Source: DSUN01 sp035527715 | Lineage (GTDB): Bacteria > Planctomycetota > PUPC01 > DSUN01 | NCBI GenBank assembly: GCA_035527715.1 | Contig: DATKZY010000032.1 | Location: forward strand, 12,248-76,247 | DNA length: 64,000 nucleotides | Reading direction: 5' to 3' | Notes under the pieces: generated by a model | Databases searched by the model: none | What the model was told of the DNA's origin: nothing | Seen by the model: the letters and a program-made list of their open reading frames with translations, nothing else | Position numbers and translations under genes: made by a program | Part shown: piece after piece, positions 8,519 through 17,721 of the stretch | Numbering within the stretch: position 1 is the stretch's first letter | Layout: each line of letters opens with the position of its first letter

Positions 8519-11500
8519 ATGTGGAAGGCAAGCATCATCGCGCTGATCGGCTGCGTCGCGTTCGTCCGCGGGGCCGCGGGAGGCCAGGCGAGCGGGACGT
8601 GGTGGCAGGAACTGCCCGCCCAAACGCTCGCCGAGTTGCGCTGCCGGGAGTTCGAGCTCGACGCCCCTCCGCCGTGGCGCCTGCGCGGGGGCAACCTCCG
8701 ACTGGTCGAGGACCGCTGGGACGCGGGCGCGAAGGCCCCCACCGTTCCTGACAGCGGCGACGCAACGAAGGACAAGGCGGCACGCGTGGTCCTCGAGGCC
8801 GCAAGCCGCGTCCAGCTCTGCGCAGGCGACGCCGGCTGGGAAGACTACGCCGTGACCGCCGAGGTGATGGTCGCCCACCCGCGCGAGCCGCTGACCGTTG
8901 CCGCCGCGACCACGGGGGCCGACGACATCCGGCCCGGCTATCAGCTCGAGGTGAGGGCGCAACCCGCCGACAGGTTCAAGCTCCTCGTCAGCGCCTCTGC
9001 CCGCGACGGCGACCTCGTGACCCGCCCTGCCGGCGACAAGACGGTCAAGCACTGGCTCCCGCTCTGGGCGCGGCCGGACCTCAACGCCCTTGCCGCCTCG
9101 CCCTACTCGGGCGACCCGAAGGCTCGCGAGGCCGCTCTCCGCAGGCTTCAGGCCGAGTTCGTCGCCGCCACGCCGTGGAGCGAGCGCTGGCTGCGCCTGC
9201 GCATCGAGCTTACGGCGCGCGAGGCCCGCCTCTGGGCCGATGGACTGCTGGTGGCCAGCGTGGAATGGCCGAAGTGGACGCGCGGCGGCATCTGCCTGTC
9301 GCTGAATGCCGGCGACCGCGTGCGCTCCGTCCGCGTGCGGAAGCTGCCGCCCAGGATGGACGGCTTCCTGCCCCTGGACCTCGCGGCGCGCTGCAACGGA
9401 GATGGGCTGAACGACGGGGACATCGGAGACGGCCACAGCCTGGAGGCAAAGGAGCTTCCCTCGCCTGGAAGGTTCATCGCGGTCGGCGGAATCCCCTTCC
9501 TGTGGGACGCCGCGCCGGGCCGGCCGAACCACCTCGACCTCAGCAAGGTGGACTATCGGGGCCGAGCCGCCTACGTCCGCACCGAGGCCGCGAGCAACGA
9601 CCCCAAGCGCGTGATGCTGCGCGTGCCCCGCAGGCAGTACACCCAGCTCGCGATCCTGGCGGCCGCCGATACCCGAAGCGACTGCACCGGCATTCTCAAC
9701 GTGCGCATGGTCAAGCCGCACCAGGGGATGGTGCTCGACCGATGCCACCCCGTGCCGAAGTGGAGCGACGCCGGCGCGGGGGCGGCGGCCGTGGCCCTGC
9801 CCGTCGGCCACGCGCGGAGCCAGGGCAAGCCGTCGCCCACCGAGGCCCGGCTGTGGCTCGTGCGTGTGCCACTCGACTCGGGCGCGTTCCAGGACTTCCT
9901 CGCGAACCAGCAGGAGCGCGCGCTGGAGCTGGACCTCACGGGGCCACCCGTGCGGGAAGGCTATCCTGAGGTCCCGGCGCAGTCCTGCGGCGTGCACATC
10001 TTCGCCGCCACGCTCGTCGAAAGCCCCGTTGAGATGAAGGTGGGGTCGGACGAGGCCGGCCACATCTTCGTCCAGCCCCAGACCCCCGTGTTCCATGCCC
10101 ACTTGCGCAACACCACGCCCGTTGCTCAATCGGGCCAGCTCGAGGCCACGGTGACCGACTTCTACGGGAAGAGCAGGGTCCACCGGGCGGCCTGGTCGCT
10201 CGCGCCGCGAGCGGGCCGAACCGAGGCCCTGAGCCTGCCGGCCGAGGTGCTCGGGCTTCACGACCTCGACGTGCGCCTCCTGGACCCGCGGGGGGAGCCT
10301 CTCGTGCGGCGCCGGACGACGTTCGCCCTTCTGCCGGCCGACACGCGGGAGGCCGACCGCGATTCGCCGTTCGGAATGTGGGTGTTCATGGGCAGCCACT
10401 ACGGGGCGGGCGCCGACGCCGCAGGCTCCTTGATGAGCAAGATCGGCGTCCGCTGGAGCCATGTGGACAAGAAGCTGTGGCAGGAGGGCTTCTCGAAACG
10501 CTACAAGGTCCATCCCGCCTACAACCACCTCCTGTTGCGGGTGCAGTCGCTCGAGGAGGCGCTCAAGAAGATCGCCGAGAACCCGCAGCACGAGTACTGG
10601 ACCGTGTTCGCCGAGCAGGCCCTCAGCGGGCGCCACTACGGCTACTTTCCCCCCGAGCTGCTCGAGAACCCGGCGCCGAGAAAGCTCACCGACGACGAGG
10701 AACAGCTCTTCCAGAAGCACTGGGCCCTCGCCACAGCGCGCAGCCGGGCCGCTCGCGAGCATCACCCGCGCCTCAAGCTCAGCTTCGGCAACGGCTACCC
10801 GCACTTCATCGCCACGTTCCTCTCCCGCAAGTATCCCAGGGAGTTGATGGACGGCCTGGCCCTCGATTTCATGGGCGACCAGATCTATTTCTTCTTCTAC
10901 CTCCGAGAGGTCGCAAAGCACTACGGCTACGGCGACCTGCCGTTCTACATCACCGAAGGCTTCTACGTGTGCAGCGGCTGCGGCTACTCCCCGGACCGCG
11001 AGCGCGAGAAGGAGCAGGCCGACGTCTATCTCCGCGGGTTCCTCCGCGGCTTTGCCGTCGGGGTGGTCTGGTGGGGCACCGCCTGCGAGATTTGGGACCC
11101 CGGCGGCGAGTACTACTACACGGGCTACGGCTCCGTGGGCCTCTGCCACAAAGCCCCCGAGCTGAACCCCAAGCCGGGCTACTGTGCCTACGGCACGATG
11201 ACGCGGCTGCTCGACAAGGCGAAGTTCCACTCGCTCGTGCCGACCGGCTCGGTGAACGCTCACTGCCTTCGCTTCAACGGGCCGAAGGGGCCGGTCTACG
11301 CCCTCTGGACCACGCGAGGCCACCGCTCCATCTCGTTTGGGGTCAGGGGCGGCGCGCAGCCCCGCCTCACGGACAGCCAGTGCAACAGCCGGCCCCTGGC
11401 CGTGAAGGACGGCCGCATTGCCTTCGAGGTCGCTCCCAGCCCGATCTGGCTCGAGAACGCGGGGGACATCGGTGAGGCGCAGCTCGGCAAGCCCACGTAT

Positions 11501-12154
11501 GACGGCTCGCCCGGGCAGGGCGCGCGGCCGCTCGTCCCGTCGGGGGGGCTGGCCGACTGGGCGACCGACGGGGCCGCGTGCCCGGAGCTGGAGAAGCTCA
11601 ACGACGACACGCCCGTCAAGCTCTCCTCATTCGAGCTGGCCCTTGCGGACGGACGGGCCGCCGGCGAGAAGGCCCTCTCCATCACGCTGAAGGATGAACC
11701 CGGCGTCAGCCCGCACCGCCTCCGCTATGCCGTCCTCAGGCCCAAGCGCGAGCCGCCCAGCATCCCGGCCGGCGTCACGCAGCTCGGCATCTGGATTCAC
11801 GGCAACGGGGCAGCGTGGGTGGACCTGGAGATTCGCGACGCCAAGGGCGAGCGATGGACAACCGTCCGCCGCCCCCGCGGCTACGCCTACGGCAATCCGT
11901 ACCCCGGCTTCAACGCCTTCGACGGCTGGCAATACGTCGCCTGGCCCCTGCCGGGCGCGAGGACGCCCGACCCGCCCCCCTGGGCCAGGTGGCGCCGCGA
12001 GAAGGGCGATGGCGTCCTCGACTACCCCGTGAGCCTCACGGGGCTGATCCTGGAGCAGTACGGCAAGGTCGTGAACATCAACGAGCTGGCGCCGCCCGAC
12101 AGCCCGGCGTGGCGCATCGGCGACATCCTGCTCGAACAGGCCCCTGCCCCCTGA
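8519..12154 (+). CDS. large secreted TIM-barrel, glycosidase-like protein
   Basis: 1211 residues with a signal peptide (MWKASIIALIGCVAFVRGAAGG). The N-terminal half is beta-rich and contains a concanavalin-like segment near residues 100-280 (WEDYAVTAEVMV, then a WSERWLRLRIEL strand), as in DUF1080/LamG-type domains. A central region, about 610-935, reads as a TIM barrel of glycosidase type, with candidate catalytic glutamates E699 (FAEQAL) and E813 (YITEGFY). A C-terminal carbohydrate-binding-like sandwich covers about 1000-1211. No family is recognised with certainty. The frame is open far upstream, antisense to the conflict operon. ATG 8519 is chosen for its signal peptide, the TGAGG ribosome site and the promoter just upstream. 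Extracytoplasmic polysaccharide turnover is an inference. Confidence 0.7.
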   Translation: MWKASIIALIGCVAFVRGAAGGQASGTWWQELPAQTLAELRCREFELDAPPPWRLRGGNLRLVEDRWDAGAKAPTVPDSGDATKDKAARVVLEAASRVQLCAGDAGWEDYAVTAEVMVAHPREPLTVAAATTGADDIRPGYQLEVRAQPADRFKLLVSASARDGDLVTRPAGDKTVKHWLPLWARPDLNALAASPYSGDPKAREAALRRLQAEFVAATPWSERWLRLRIELTAREARLWADGLLVASVEWPKWTRGGICLSLNAGDRVRSVRVRKLPPRMDGFLPLDLAARCNGDGLNDGDIGDGHSLEAKELPSPGRFIAVGGIPFLWDAAPGRPNHLDLSKVDYRGRAAYVRTEAASNDPKRVMLRVPRRQYTQLAILAAADTRSDCTGILNVRMVKPHQGMVLDRCHPVPKWSDAGAGAAAVALPVGHARSQGKPSPTEARLWLVRVPLDSGAFQDFLANQQERALELDLTGPPVREGYPEVPAQSCGVHIFAATLVESPVEMKVGSDEAGHIFVQPQTPVFHAHLRNTTPVAQSGQLEATVTDFYGKSRVHRAAWSLAPRAGRTEALSLPAEVLGLHDLDVRLLDPRGEPLVRRRTTFALLPADTREADRDSPFGMWVFMGSHYGAGADAAGSLMSKIGVRWSHVDKKLWQEGFSKRYKVHPAYNHLLLRVQSLEEALKKIAENPQHEYWTVFAEQALSGRHYGYFPPELLENPAPRKLTDDEEQLFQKHWALATARSRAAREHHPRLKLSFGNGYPHFIATFLSRKYPRELMDGLALDFMGDQIYFFFYLREVAKHYGYGDLPFYITEGFYVCSGCGYSPDREREKEQADVYLRGFLRGFAVGVVWWGTACEIWDPGGEYYYTGYGSVGLCHKAPELNPKPGYCAYGTMTRLLDKAKFHSLVPTGSVNAHCLRFNGPKGPVYALWTTRGHRSISFGVRGGAQPRLTDSQCNSRPLAVKDGRIAFEVAPSPIWLENAGDIGEAQLGKPTYDGSPGQGARPLVPSGGLADWATDGAACPELEKLNDDTPVKLSSFELALADGRAAGEKALSITLKDEPGVSPHRLRYAVLRPKREPPSIPAGVTQLGIWIHGNGAAWVDLEIRDAKGERWTTVRRPRGYAYGNPYPGFNAFDGWQYVAWPLPGARTPDPPPWARWRREKGDGVLDYPVSLTGLILEQYGKVVNINELAPPDSPAWRIGDILLEQAPAP

Positions 12155-12214
12155 GATACTATTGGCCTCTGCGAACGCAATGCGCGCCGCGCAGCCCCCG
12201 AATGGGGGTGACCC

Positions 12215-12378
12215 AGGCGTAGCCCAGGGCGACCGAAGGGAGCCCTGGGTGGGCCGACCCCCACGGGGAGCCCCCGAATGGGGGCGATTCAGGTGGCTGT
12301 GAATCGCCCCTTTCAGGGGCTCATGCGTGGGGTGGCCTCGTTTCCCAGGGCTCCCTTCGGTCGCCCTGGGCTACGCCT
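12215..12378. repeat. 35-bp perfect inverted repeat, intergenic palindromic element
   Basis: Arms at 12215-12249 and 12344-12378 are exact reverse complements over 35 bp. Each arm is itself a hairpin (CCCAGGGC / GCCCTGGG). The interior holds further short stems such as CCCCCGAATGGGGG. A 32-bp copy of the arm recurs at 63868-63899. It fills most of the 344-bp gap between the convergent genes ending at 12154 and 12499, where no coding signal is seen; it may also terminate transcription from both sides. Confidence 0.8.
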
Positions 12379-12498
12379 GGCTCGCCCACTTCGTGGGCTA
12401 TCAGGCACCCGTCGTGCCCACTCCGTCATGGCACATTAGTTTCGCAGAGGTCAATAAGCCGCACCGCCGGGCGTGCCTTCAGCCAGAGCACGCCGCTC

Positions 12499-14391
12499 TC
12501 ACGGCTGGCCGCGGGCGGGGCCAAGACGCAGGACGTGGGCAGGGTCGAGAGCGAGGGCAGGAGGCAGCTCCGGGCCAAGCTGAAGGGTGCTGTCCTCGAG
12601 CACCCCCTCGTCCGCGCGGGTCAGCTCGAGCGACCACGTCTTGCCGCTGGCCTCGCCGCTCTTCAACTCGACCGATGCGCGGGGCGACTTGGGCGTGGTC
12701 TGGGCGCTGCCGGCCTTGTTCCCCTCCGGGTCGAAGACATTCAGCCGGACGGTCTCGGCGCCCGAGCCGCGGACCGCGAGGGTGAAGCGCGCCGCGCCCT
12801 CCGGCACGTGGAAGTAGAGCCGCCTGGCACCGTAGATGACCGACAGGCCGCCGCCCGCGTGCAGCGACACGGGCGCATTGGCGGTCTCGACCGAGTAGGC
12901 ACAGGGGCCCGCCGAGGCAGCCAGGGTGTAGATCCCGCCAGCCGCAGGGGTGAACTTCACCGTATCTGCAGCTCCCTGTGGAATCGCCCCCGAGGCGATC
13001 CGCTTCCAGGCAGGGTCGTGCAGCTCCCACATGAGGGGAGATTCGTATCGCGCGACCGGGTGCTGCCGCAGCGTCAGCGCCACAGGGGTGCCCGCCTTCG
13101 TCGCGATGAGGAGCAGGTTCTCCTGGCGCAGCTTCACCGTCGGGAGCCGCACCGTCCCGCCCGTCACGGGCGGCGGGAGGAGCTCGACTGGCTTGCCGAT
13201 GCGCTGGAGGAGGTCGAGGGACCAACTGTCCGGCGTCTCCCGGGGCTGGCGCTGGGCCGCGAAGTCGCCGGCGGCGATAGCCTGGTTCGCCCAGGTGAAC
13301 CACTTCCAGTAGGCCGGGTGGTCCTTGTCGTACGTCGGCCCCTCGTAGAAGACCCAGTAGCCGTCGGTGACGTCGGAAATGGCGACGGCGTTCTTCCCGC
13401 AGAATTCCGGATCGGCTCCCTTCACGGCCGGGTCTATGCCGCCGGCGTAGATGTGGGGAATGCCTCGCTCCTTGGGTGTCTTCCTGCGCTCGAGCAGCCT
13501 CTGGCGGTTGCCCTGCACCGAGGCGGCTTCGGGGAGGACACGCGATGGCCGGCCGTAGGTGCAGGCATCGGCCAGGATGAGCGGCGCCGCCTCCGTCGCC
13601 CACTCAGGGTAGATGGCCTCGACCATGAAGGGCGTGCCCGGCGCCGGGTAGACGCAGAACTGGAACGTCGCATCGTGGGCGTCCACCGCCTTGCGGAGAG
13701 CGCGGCACCGTTCGCGCCAGTGCGCGATCTGGAACGCGGCGAAGGCGTCGTGGAGGCCCTGCTTCCTGAGCCACTCGGCCCGCTCGGCGAGCTTGAGCTC
13801 GGGCAACTGGATGCCCCTGGCCTTGGCGAACTTCCCCAGGATCAGGTCGTCGTACGAGAGGCCGTAGAGGTTGCCCTGGCCTCCCTTCTCGTAGTTCTCG
13901 TAGTCGAGGAACACGCCCATCAGGTGTTTGTTCTGGGCGCTCATCTTCGCATACTCGACGATGTAGCGGCTCGTCCAGGCCCAGAACTCGTCCGAGTTCG
14001 GGCTCCAGAGCGGCTGCTCGGCGCCGTTGGCCCACACCACGCGCCTGCCGTCGGCCTCCGGGCCGGCCGGTGCATTCAGCGAGCCGCGCATCCAGGGCAT
14101 GTGGTAGATGCCGTGCTTCTCGCACCACTGGGTCACCTGCCGCACCTCGTCGGGGCGGTCGTGGCCCCGGCGTGGGGAGAAGACGTTGAAGCCCGCCTCG
14201 GCCGTGGCTTTGACCATCCACTCCTTGGTCGCCCAGCCTTCGGTGGGCTGCATCACCTTGTCCACCAGGATGCGCAGCTTCACTCGCCGGCCGAGCTCCT
14301 CGCGGGCGGGGGCTGTGGCCGCGAGGCCGCTCGCTGCCCGCGCGCCGATCGCCACCAGGACGGCCCACCGAAGCCAGTGCTGGCTCCTCAC
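12499..14391 (-). CDS. secreted TIM-barrel protein of unknown specificity
   Basis: 630 residues starting at GTG 14391, placed by an AGGAGG site 7 bp upstream and a signal peptide (SQHWLRWAVLVAIGARAASG). The body up to about residue 400 has the alternating pattern of a TIM barrel (LRILVDKV, GVFLDYENYE, FQFCVYPAP, IYAGGIDP). Such barrels occur in glycosidase-like planctomycete proteins, but the family is not recognised. The C-terminal 200 residues are beta-rich, perhaps carbohydrate-binding. The gene is 17 bp behind the alpha/beta-hydrolase gene, so the two are probably co-transcribed and work on the same extracellular substrate. Confidence 0.65.
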   Translation of the reverse strand: MRSQHWLRWAVLVAIGARAASGLAATAPAREELGRRVKLRILVDKVMQPTEGWATKEWMVKATAEAGFNVFSPRRGHDRPDEVRQVTQWCEKHGIYHMPWMRGSLNAPAGPEADGRRVVWANGAEQPLWSPNSDEFWAWTSRYIVEYAKMSAQNKHLMGVFLDYENYEKGGQGNLYGLSYDDLILGKFAKARGIQLPELKLAERAEWLRKQGLHDAFAAFQIAHWRERCRALRKAVDAHDATFQFCVYPAPGTPFMVEAIYPEWATEAAPLILADACTYGRPSRVLPEAASVQGNRQRLLERRKTPKERGIPHIYAGGIDPAVKGADPEFCGKNAVAISDVTDGYWVFYEGPTYDKDHPAYWKWFTWANQAIAAGDFAAQRQPRETPDSWSLDLLQRIGKPVELLPPPVTGGTVRLPTVKLRQENLLLIATKAGTPVALTLRQHPVARYESPLMWELHDPAWKRIASGAIPQGAADTVKFTPAAGGIYTLAASAGPCAYSVETANAPVSLHAGGGLSVIYGARRLYFHVPEGAARFTLAVRGSGAETVRLNVFDPEGNKAGSAQTTPKSPRASVELKSGEASGKTWSLELTRADEGVLEDSTLQLGPELPPALALDPAHVLRLGPARGQP

Positions 14392-14408
14392 GGCTGTTCC
14401 TCCTGATC

Positions 14409-16004
14409 CTACGGCCTCTCGATCTGGATCGCCTGCTCGACCGGCGTCGCCGTCTTCACCAGGGGCTCGACGCCGCTGCCGAACTGCCAGGCCACGACCT
14501 TCACGGGGATGGGAAAGGCCGCGCGGGCGGGAAGCTCCGCGACCTTCAGCTTGCCGTCCACGACGATGGCCGGGCCGCAGGCTACGTAGTACTCGACGGG
14601 CAGGCCGGAGTCGCTGGTCGCCTTCAGCTCCACCGGGCCGCCGTCCGCCTTCAGGTTGCCCAGGGGCGGGAAGGTGATGGTCTGGTCCTTGCCGGCCTTG
14701 AGGCCGGCGAAGCCGCGCGGCATCATGCCCACCTGCTCGGTGTAGCGGTAGTCGCGGTCGCCCGTGCTGTAGGCGAGGAAGGTCACGCGCGAGCCCTCGG
14801 TGGCGGGAGCGAGGGCGTCGTACTGGATGCGCAGGGTGTTCGGCCCCGTCGCGACGACCGGCCCGCTCACCTGCCGCACGAGGATGGGCGCGGCGGAGTG
14901 GCCCGCAGGCTTCCCCGCGTCGAGCCATCGCGGCCCCCGGCCCTGGTGCTGCGAGGGATAGGCGTCCGCATAGACCGGATGCACCTCGAACGTCTGCCCG
15001 TCGCCCACCCACTTGAGCTTGGTGAAGAAGAACCGCGTGCCGGCATCCACCCAGAAGGGGTCGTTCCACTTGATGAACTGGTCCTGCTTGCCGAAGCCTC
15101 CTGCGTGGTAGGCGATGGTGGCCTCGGCCATCTCCTTGTCGAAGTGCCAGGCGGCCTTCGCCCTGTCGCCCCGGTACTCGCCGTAGGGGGCCGGGTCGAA
15201 CTCGCCTTTGGCCTTGATCGCCAGGTCGGTGAGCCAGCCGGTGCGGTGATCGATCTCCTTGCACTTGACCGGCTCCTTGGCGTCGAGGGGCCAGTCGGGG
15301 ATACGTGCCTGCGCCGCCTTGCGGAGGAAGAGGGCTAGGTAGGCGGCGTTGCAGTCGGACCAGGCGAAGTGCCCTGCGCCCGGCTCGACCACGATGCTGG
15401 CCAGGTTCCGCTCGGCCTGCGCGCGGTAGGCGGCGAGGGCGTCGCGGCCGCCCTCCCAGGTCTCGCGGCCGGCCTCGTCGCGCATCGTGCCGCCGAACTC
15501 GTCGAACTGCCCGATCATCATCAGCGCCGGCACGCCCGGCGGCACGGGCTCGCCGCCGCCGGGCACGCCGCCCCGGTACTGCACCAGCCCGAAGCAGCGC
15601 GCCGCCATCTTCACCGCACACGCCTTCGCCTGCGGCCCGCCCGCCGAGTGGCCGACGAACAGCAGCGGCGCCACCGACAGCTCGCGGCAGCCCGAGGCCG
15701 TCCCCAGGTCGTCCAGCACCTTCTGGAGATCCGCCGAGCCGAGCCCGCACTTGAGGAACACGATGGCCAACTGCTCGGCGGCGCACGCCTGCCGGAGGCG
15801 CGGGTCCTTCGCGCACTCGCGCTCCATCAGCGTCATCCCGCCCATCACCACGCCGCGCACCTGCCTGGCCTGGGGCGGAATCCACAGGAACGCCGCGCTC
15901 TCGCCCTTGCTCGTCGCCACGGGCACGGTGTACTGGAACACCGCCGCGAACGCGGACGCCGCGAGGGAGGCAACGATGGCCAACGCGCTGCAAACGTGGC
16001 GCAT
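14409..16004 (-). CDS. secreted alpha/beta-hydrolase
   Basis: 531 residues with a signal peptide (MRHVCSALAIVASLAASAFA). An alpha/beta-hydrolase core is visible in the first 230 residues: nucleophile elbow GHSAGG with S120, a likely acid D168 in GQFDEFGG, and H212 in GAGHFAW. The C-terminal 300 residues form an added beta-rich region of unknown function. The ATG at 16004 is preferred to an in-frame upstream start because the signal peptide begins there and GGGAG precedes it. It follows the PQQ gene by 68 bp and precedes the TIM-barrel gene by 17 bp. Deacetylation or ester cleavage on carbohydrates is plausible; the substrate is unknown. Confidence 0.78.
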   Translation of the reverse strand: MRHVCSALAIVASLAASAFAAVFQYTVPVATSKGESAAFLWIPPQARQVRGVVMGGMTLMERECAKDPRLRQACAAEQLAIVFLKCGLGSADLQKVLDDLGTASGCRELSVAPLLFVGHSAGGPQAKACAVKMAARCFGLVQYRGGVPGGGEPVPPGVPALMMIGQFDEFGGTMRDEAGRETWEGGRDALAAYRAQAERNLASIVVEPGAGHFAWSDCNAAYLALFLRKAAQARIPDWPLDAKEPVKCKEIDHRTGWLTDLAIKAKGEFDPAPYGEYRGDRAKAAWHFDKEMAEATIAYHAGGFGKQDQFIKWNDPFWVDAGTRFFFTKLKWVGDGQTFEVHPVYADAYPSQHQGRGPRWLDAGKPAGHSAAPILVRQVSGPVVATGPNTLRIQYDALAPATEGSRVTFLAYSTGDRDYRYTEQVGMMPRGFAGLKAGKDQTITFPPLGNLKADGGPVELKATSDSGLPVEYYVACGPAIVVDGKLKVAELPARAAFPIPVKVVAWQFGSGVEPLVKTATPVEQAIQIERP

Positions 16005-16072
16005 GCGCAACTCCCGTCGGCTCCACGGCTCCGACCGAGCGCCACCCATGCGGCAGGGCGCCGGCAGGATGC

Positions 16073-17302
16073 TCACTCAAGCGTCCACAGGGTCACTGCG
16101 TCCTGGTCTCTCACGAAGACCCTGTTCCCGGCGATCACCGGGTGCGCATAGGTCGGCGTGTCGGCGACCTTGATCTTGGCCACCTCCTCGTATTTCGTGC
16201 CGCTGGGCTTGAAGGCGATGAGCTCGGAGGTGCTCGGGAGGGCCAGGACGACCGGGCCGGCGTCGAGAATGGCCGCGAAGCCCCGGCCGTGCTGCGCCGT
16301 GTCGGTCCAGGCCGCCTTGCCCGTCTTGGCGTCGAGGCAGAAGAGGTTGCCGCGGCTCGACAGCCCGAAGAGCAACCCGTCCTTGAGCACCGGCGTGTTG
16401 AACTGTGGGGCGACCTCCGGGTTGCTCCACAGCTCCTTGGCGGCGAAGCCATCGCCCTGCTTCTCGATCTTCACGGCCTTGGTGCCCCGTGCGGCCCCCG
16501 TGTAGATCACCGTCTGCCCGTCCACGATCGGCGTCGCGGCGTTGTAGGCCCGCATCTGGGGCACGAACGGAAGCGTCCACAAGAGCTTCCCGTCGGCGAC
16601 GCCGACGCCCACGATGCTCTTCTCCGTCAGCGTCACGATCTGCTTCGTCCCTTCCACCGTCAGCAGGGCGGGCGAGGCGTACTCCGGGCCTTCGGCGCCC
16701 CAGCGCCACTTCTCGTCGCCGGTAGCCAGGTCGAATGCGATGATCGCGCCCTTGCCCTTCCCGCCCACGTGGGCGATGGCCATCCCGTCCACGATGATCG
16801 GCGACATGGCCGTGAAGAACTGCGGCACGACCTTGGGGAACGGGTCCTTGCGCCAGGCGACCTTGCCGCTGGCCGCGTCGAGGCACGAGACGACCCCGGC
16901 CACGCCCAGCGTAACCACCTTGCCCTCGGCCACCGCCGGGGAGCTTCTCGGCCCGGGGTGCCGTGCCGCCGCCCCGGTGACGGCCTGCGCCGCGTACTTG
17001 TCCCTCCACAGCTCCTTCCCGTCGCCCGCGTTCAGGCACAGCGTCACCTCGTCGTCGCTCTGGCGAGCGAAGACGTAGAGCTTGTCGCCGACCAGGGCGG
17101 GCGTTGCGTCGCCCGAGCCGACGGTCGTCCGCCACTTCTGGGTCGGTGCCTTTGGCCATGTCTGCGGGGCGGCGAAGCCGGTCACCTTTCCGTCACGATT
17201 GGCCCCCCGCCACTGAGGCCAGTCCTCCGCGACGGCTGCTGCCGCGCACAGCAGGAGAACTACGCCCACGGTTGCGCCCACCCGCCCGATCGAGGTCTTC
17301 AT
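16073..17302 (-). CDS. exported PQQ-like beta-propeller repeat protein
   Basis: 409 residues with a signal peptide and then DWPQWRGANRDG, the standard opening of planctomycete outer-membrane-biogenesis/PQQ-like propellers. About seven repeats of 'G.dG..lW' type follow (LNAGDGKELW, LDAASGKVAW, FDLATGDEKW, LDAKTGKAAW). The family is a scaffold; no PQQ-ligating dehydrogenase residues are evident, so enzymatic activity is not claimed. ATG 17302 has AAGGAG before it. The promoter at 17392-17419 and a 92-bp element upstream are shared in arrangement with the PEP-CTERM gene at 45510. Confidence 0.85.
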   Translation of the reverse strand: MKTSIGRVGATVGVVLLLCAAAAVAEDWPQWRGANRDGKVTGFAAPQTWPKAPTQKWRTTVGSGDATPALVGDKLYVFARQSDDEVTLCLNAGDGKELWRDKYAAQAVTGAAARHPGPRSSPAVAEGKVVTLGVAGVVSCLDAASGKVAWRKDPFPKVVPQFFTAMSPIIVDGMAIAHVGGKGKGAIIAFDLATGDEKWRWGAEGPEYASPALLTVEGTKQIVTLTEKSIVGVGVADGKLLWTLPFVPQMRAYNAATPIVDGQTVIYTGAARGTKAVKIEKQGDGFAAKELWSNPEVAPQFNTPVLKDGLLFGLSSRGNLFCLDAKTGKAAWTDTAQHGRGFAAILDAGPVVLALPSTSELIAFKPSGTKYEEVAKIKVADTPTYAHPVIAGNRVFVRDQDAVTLWTLE

Positions 17303-17391
17303 GCCGGCTCCTTTCCGCTCTCCCGCGAGAGCCCACCACCAAACTCCCCCAGTTGAGCCTTGGGTGGCCCCGTTGGCCACGCCTCTCAACC

Positions 17392-17419
17392 ATTGTAGCG
17401 TCCGGGCCGCCGAGTGCAA
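17392..17419 (-). promoter_or_regulatory. promoter of the PQQ-propeller gene
   Basis: Minus-strand TTGCAC, 16-bp spacer, TACAAT. Its -35 box lies exactly 13 bp from the edge of the 92-bp repeat at 17433-17524, the same spacing seen at the second copy. Confidence 0.5.
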
Positions 17420-17432
17420 GCCCATCGAGCCA

Positions 17433-17524
17433 CGCGAGTCTGGCCCCCAGTCCTGGCAAAGCCTGCGCTCTCCCCCAATCGTCCTCGTCCTCGACTCTTC
17501 TCGCCGTGCCGCCCCCGCCGGCGC
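17433..17524 (-). repeat. 92-bp dispersed upstream element, copy 1
   Basis: Read on the minus strand, this 92-bp block aligns without gaps to 45260-45351; I count 80 of 92 identical positions. The most conserved core is the GA-rich stretch from AGAAGAGTCGAGGACGAGG to ATTGGGG. It lies upstream of an exported-protein gene in both places. Confidence 0.75.
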
Positions 17525-17550
17525 TTCGCTGCGGGCCGCCCCCCACCTGC

Positions 17551-17578
17551 TTGCAGTCCCAAAATGGCCAGGTATACT
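17551..17578 (+). promoter_or_regulatory. promoter of the SGNH hydrolase gene
   Basis: TTGCAG, 16-bp spacer, TATACT, about 140 bp before ATG 17722. It diverges from the PQQ-gene promoter across the 92-bp element. Confidence 0.4.
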
Positions 17579-17721
17579 TGGGGCGCGCGGGTCGGATTCA
17601 GCTTCGGCCAGTTCCTCGACGGCCTACTCGGCTGGACAACGCTCGACATCGCGGGCAACGACGAAGCGGCGCAATCGCCGCCTCCGCCGACGCCCCAAAC
17701 CCCTCAGAAGGATGCAGCGCC

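Noticed and set aside
8309..11323. N-terminal extension of the AAA+/RyR protein antisense to the secreted gene
   Set aside because: It is an overlapping high-GC open frame without motifs; ATG 8308 has a good ribosome site and promoter.
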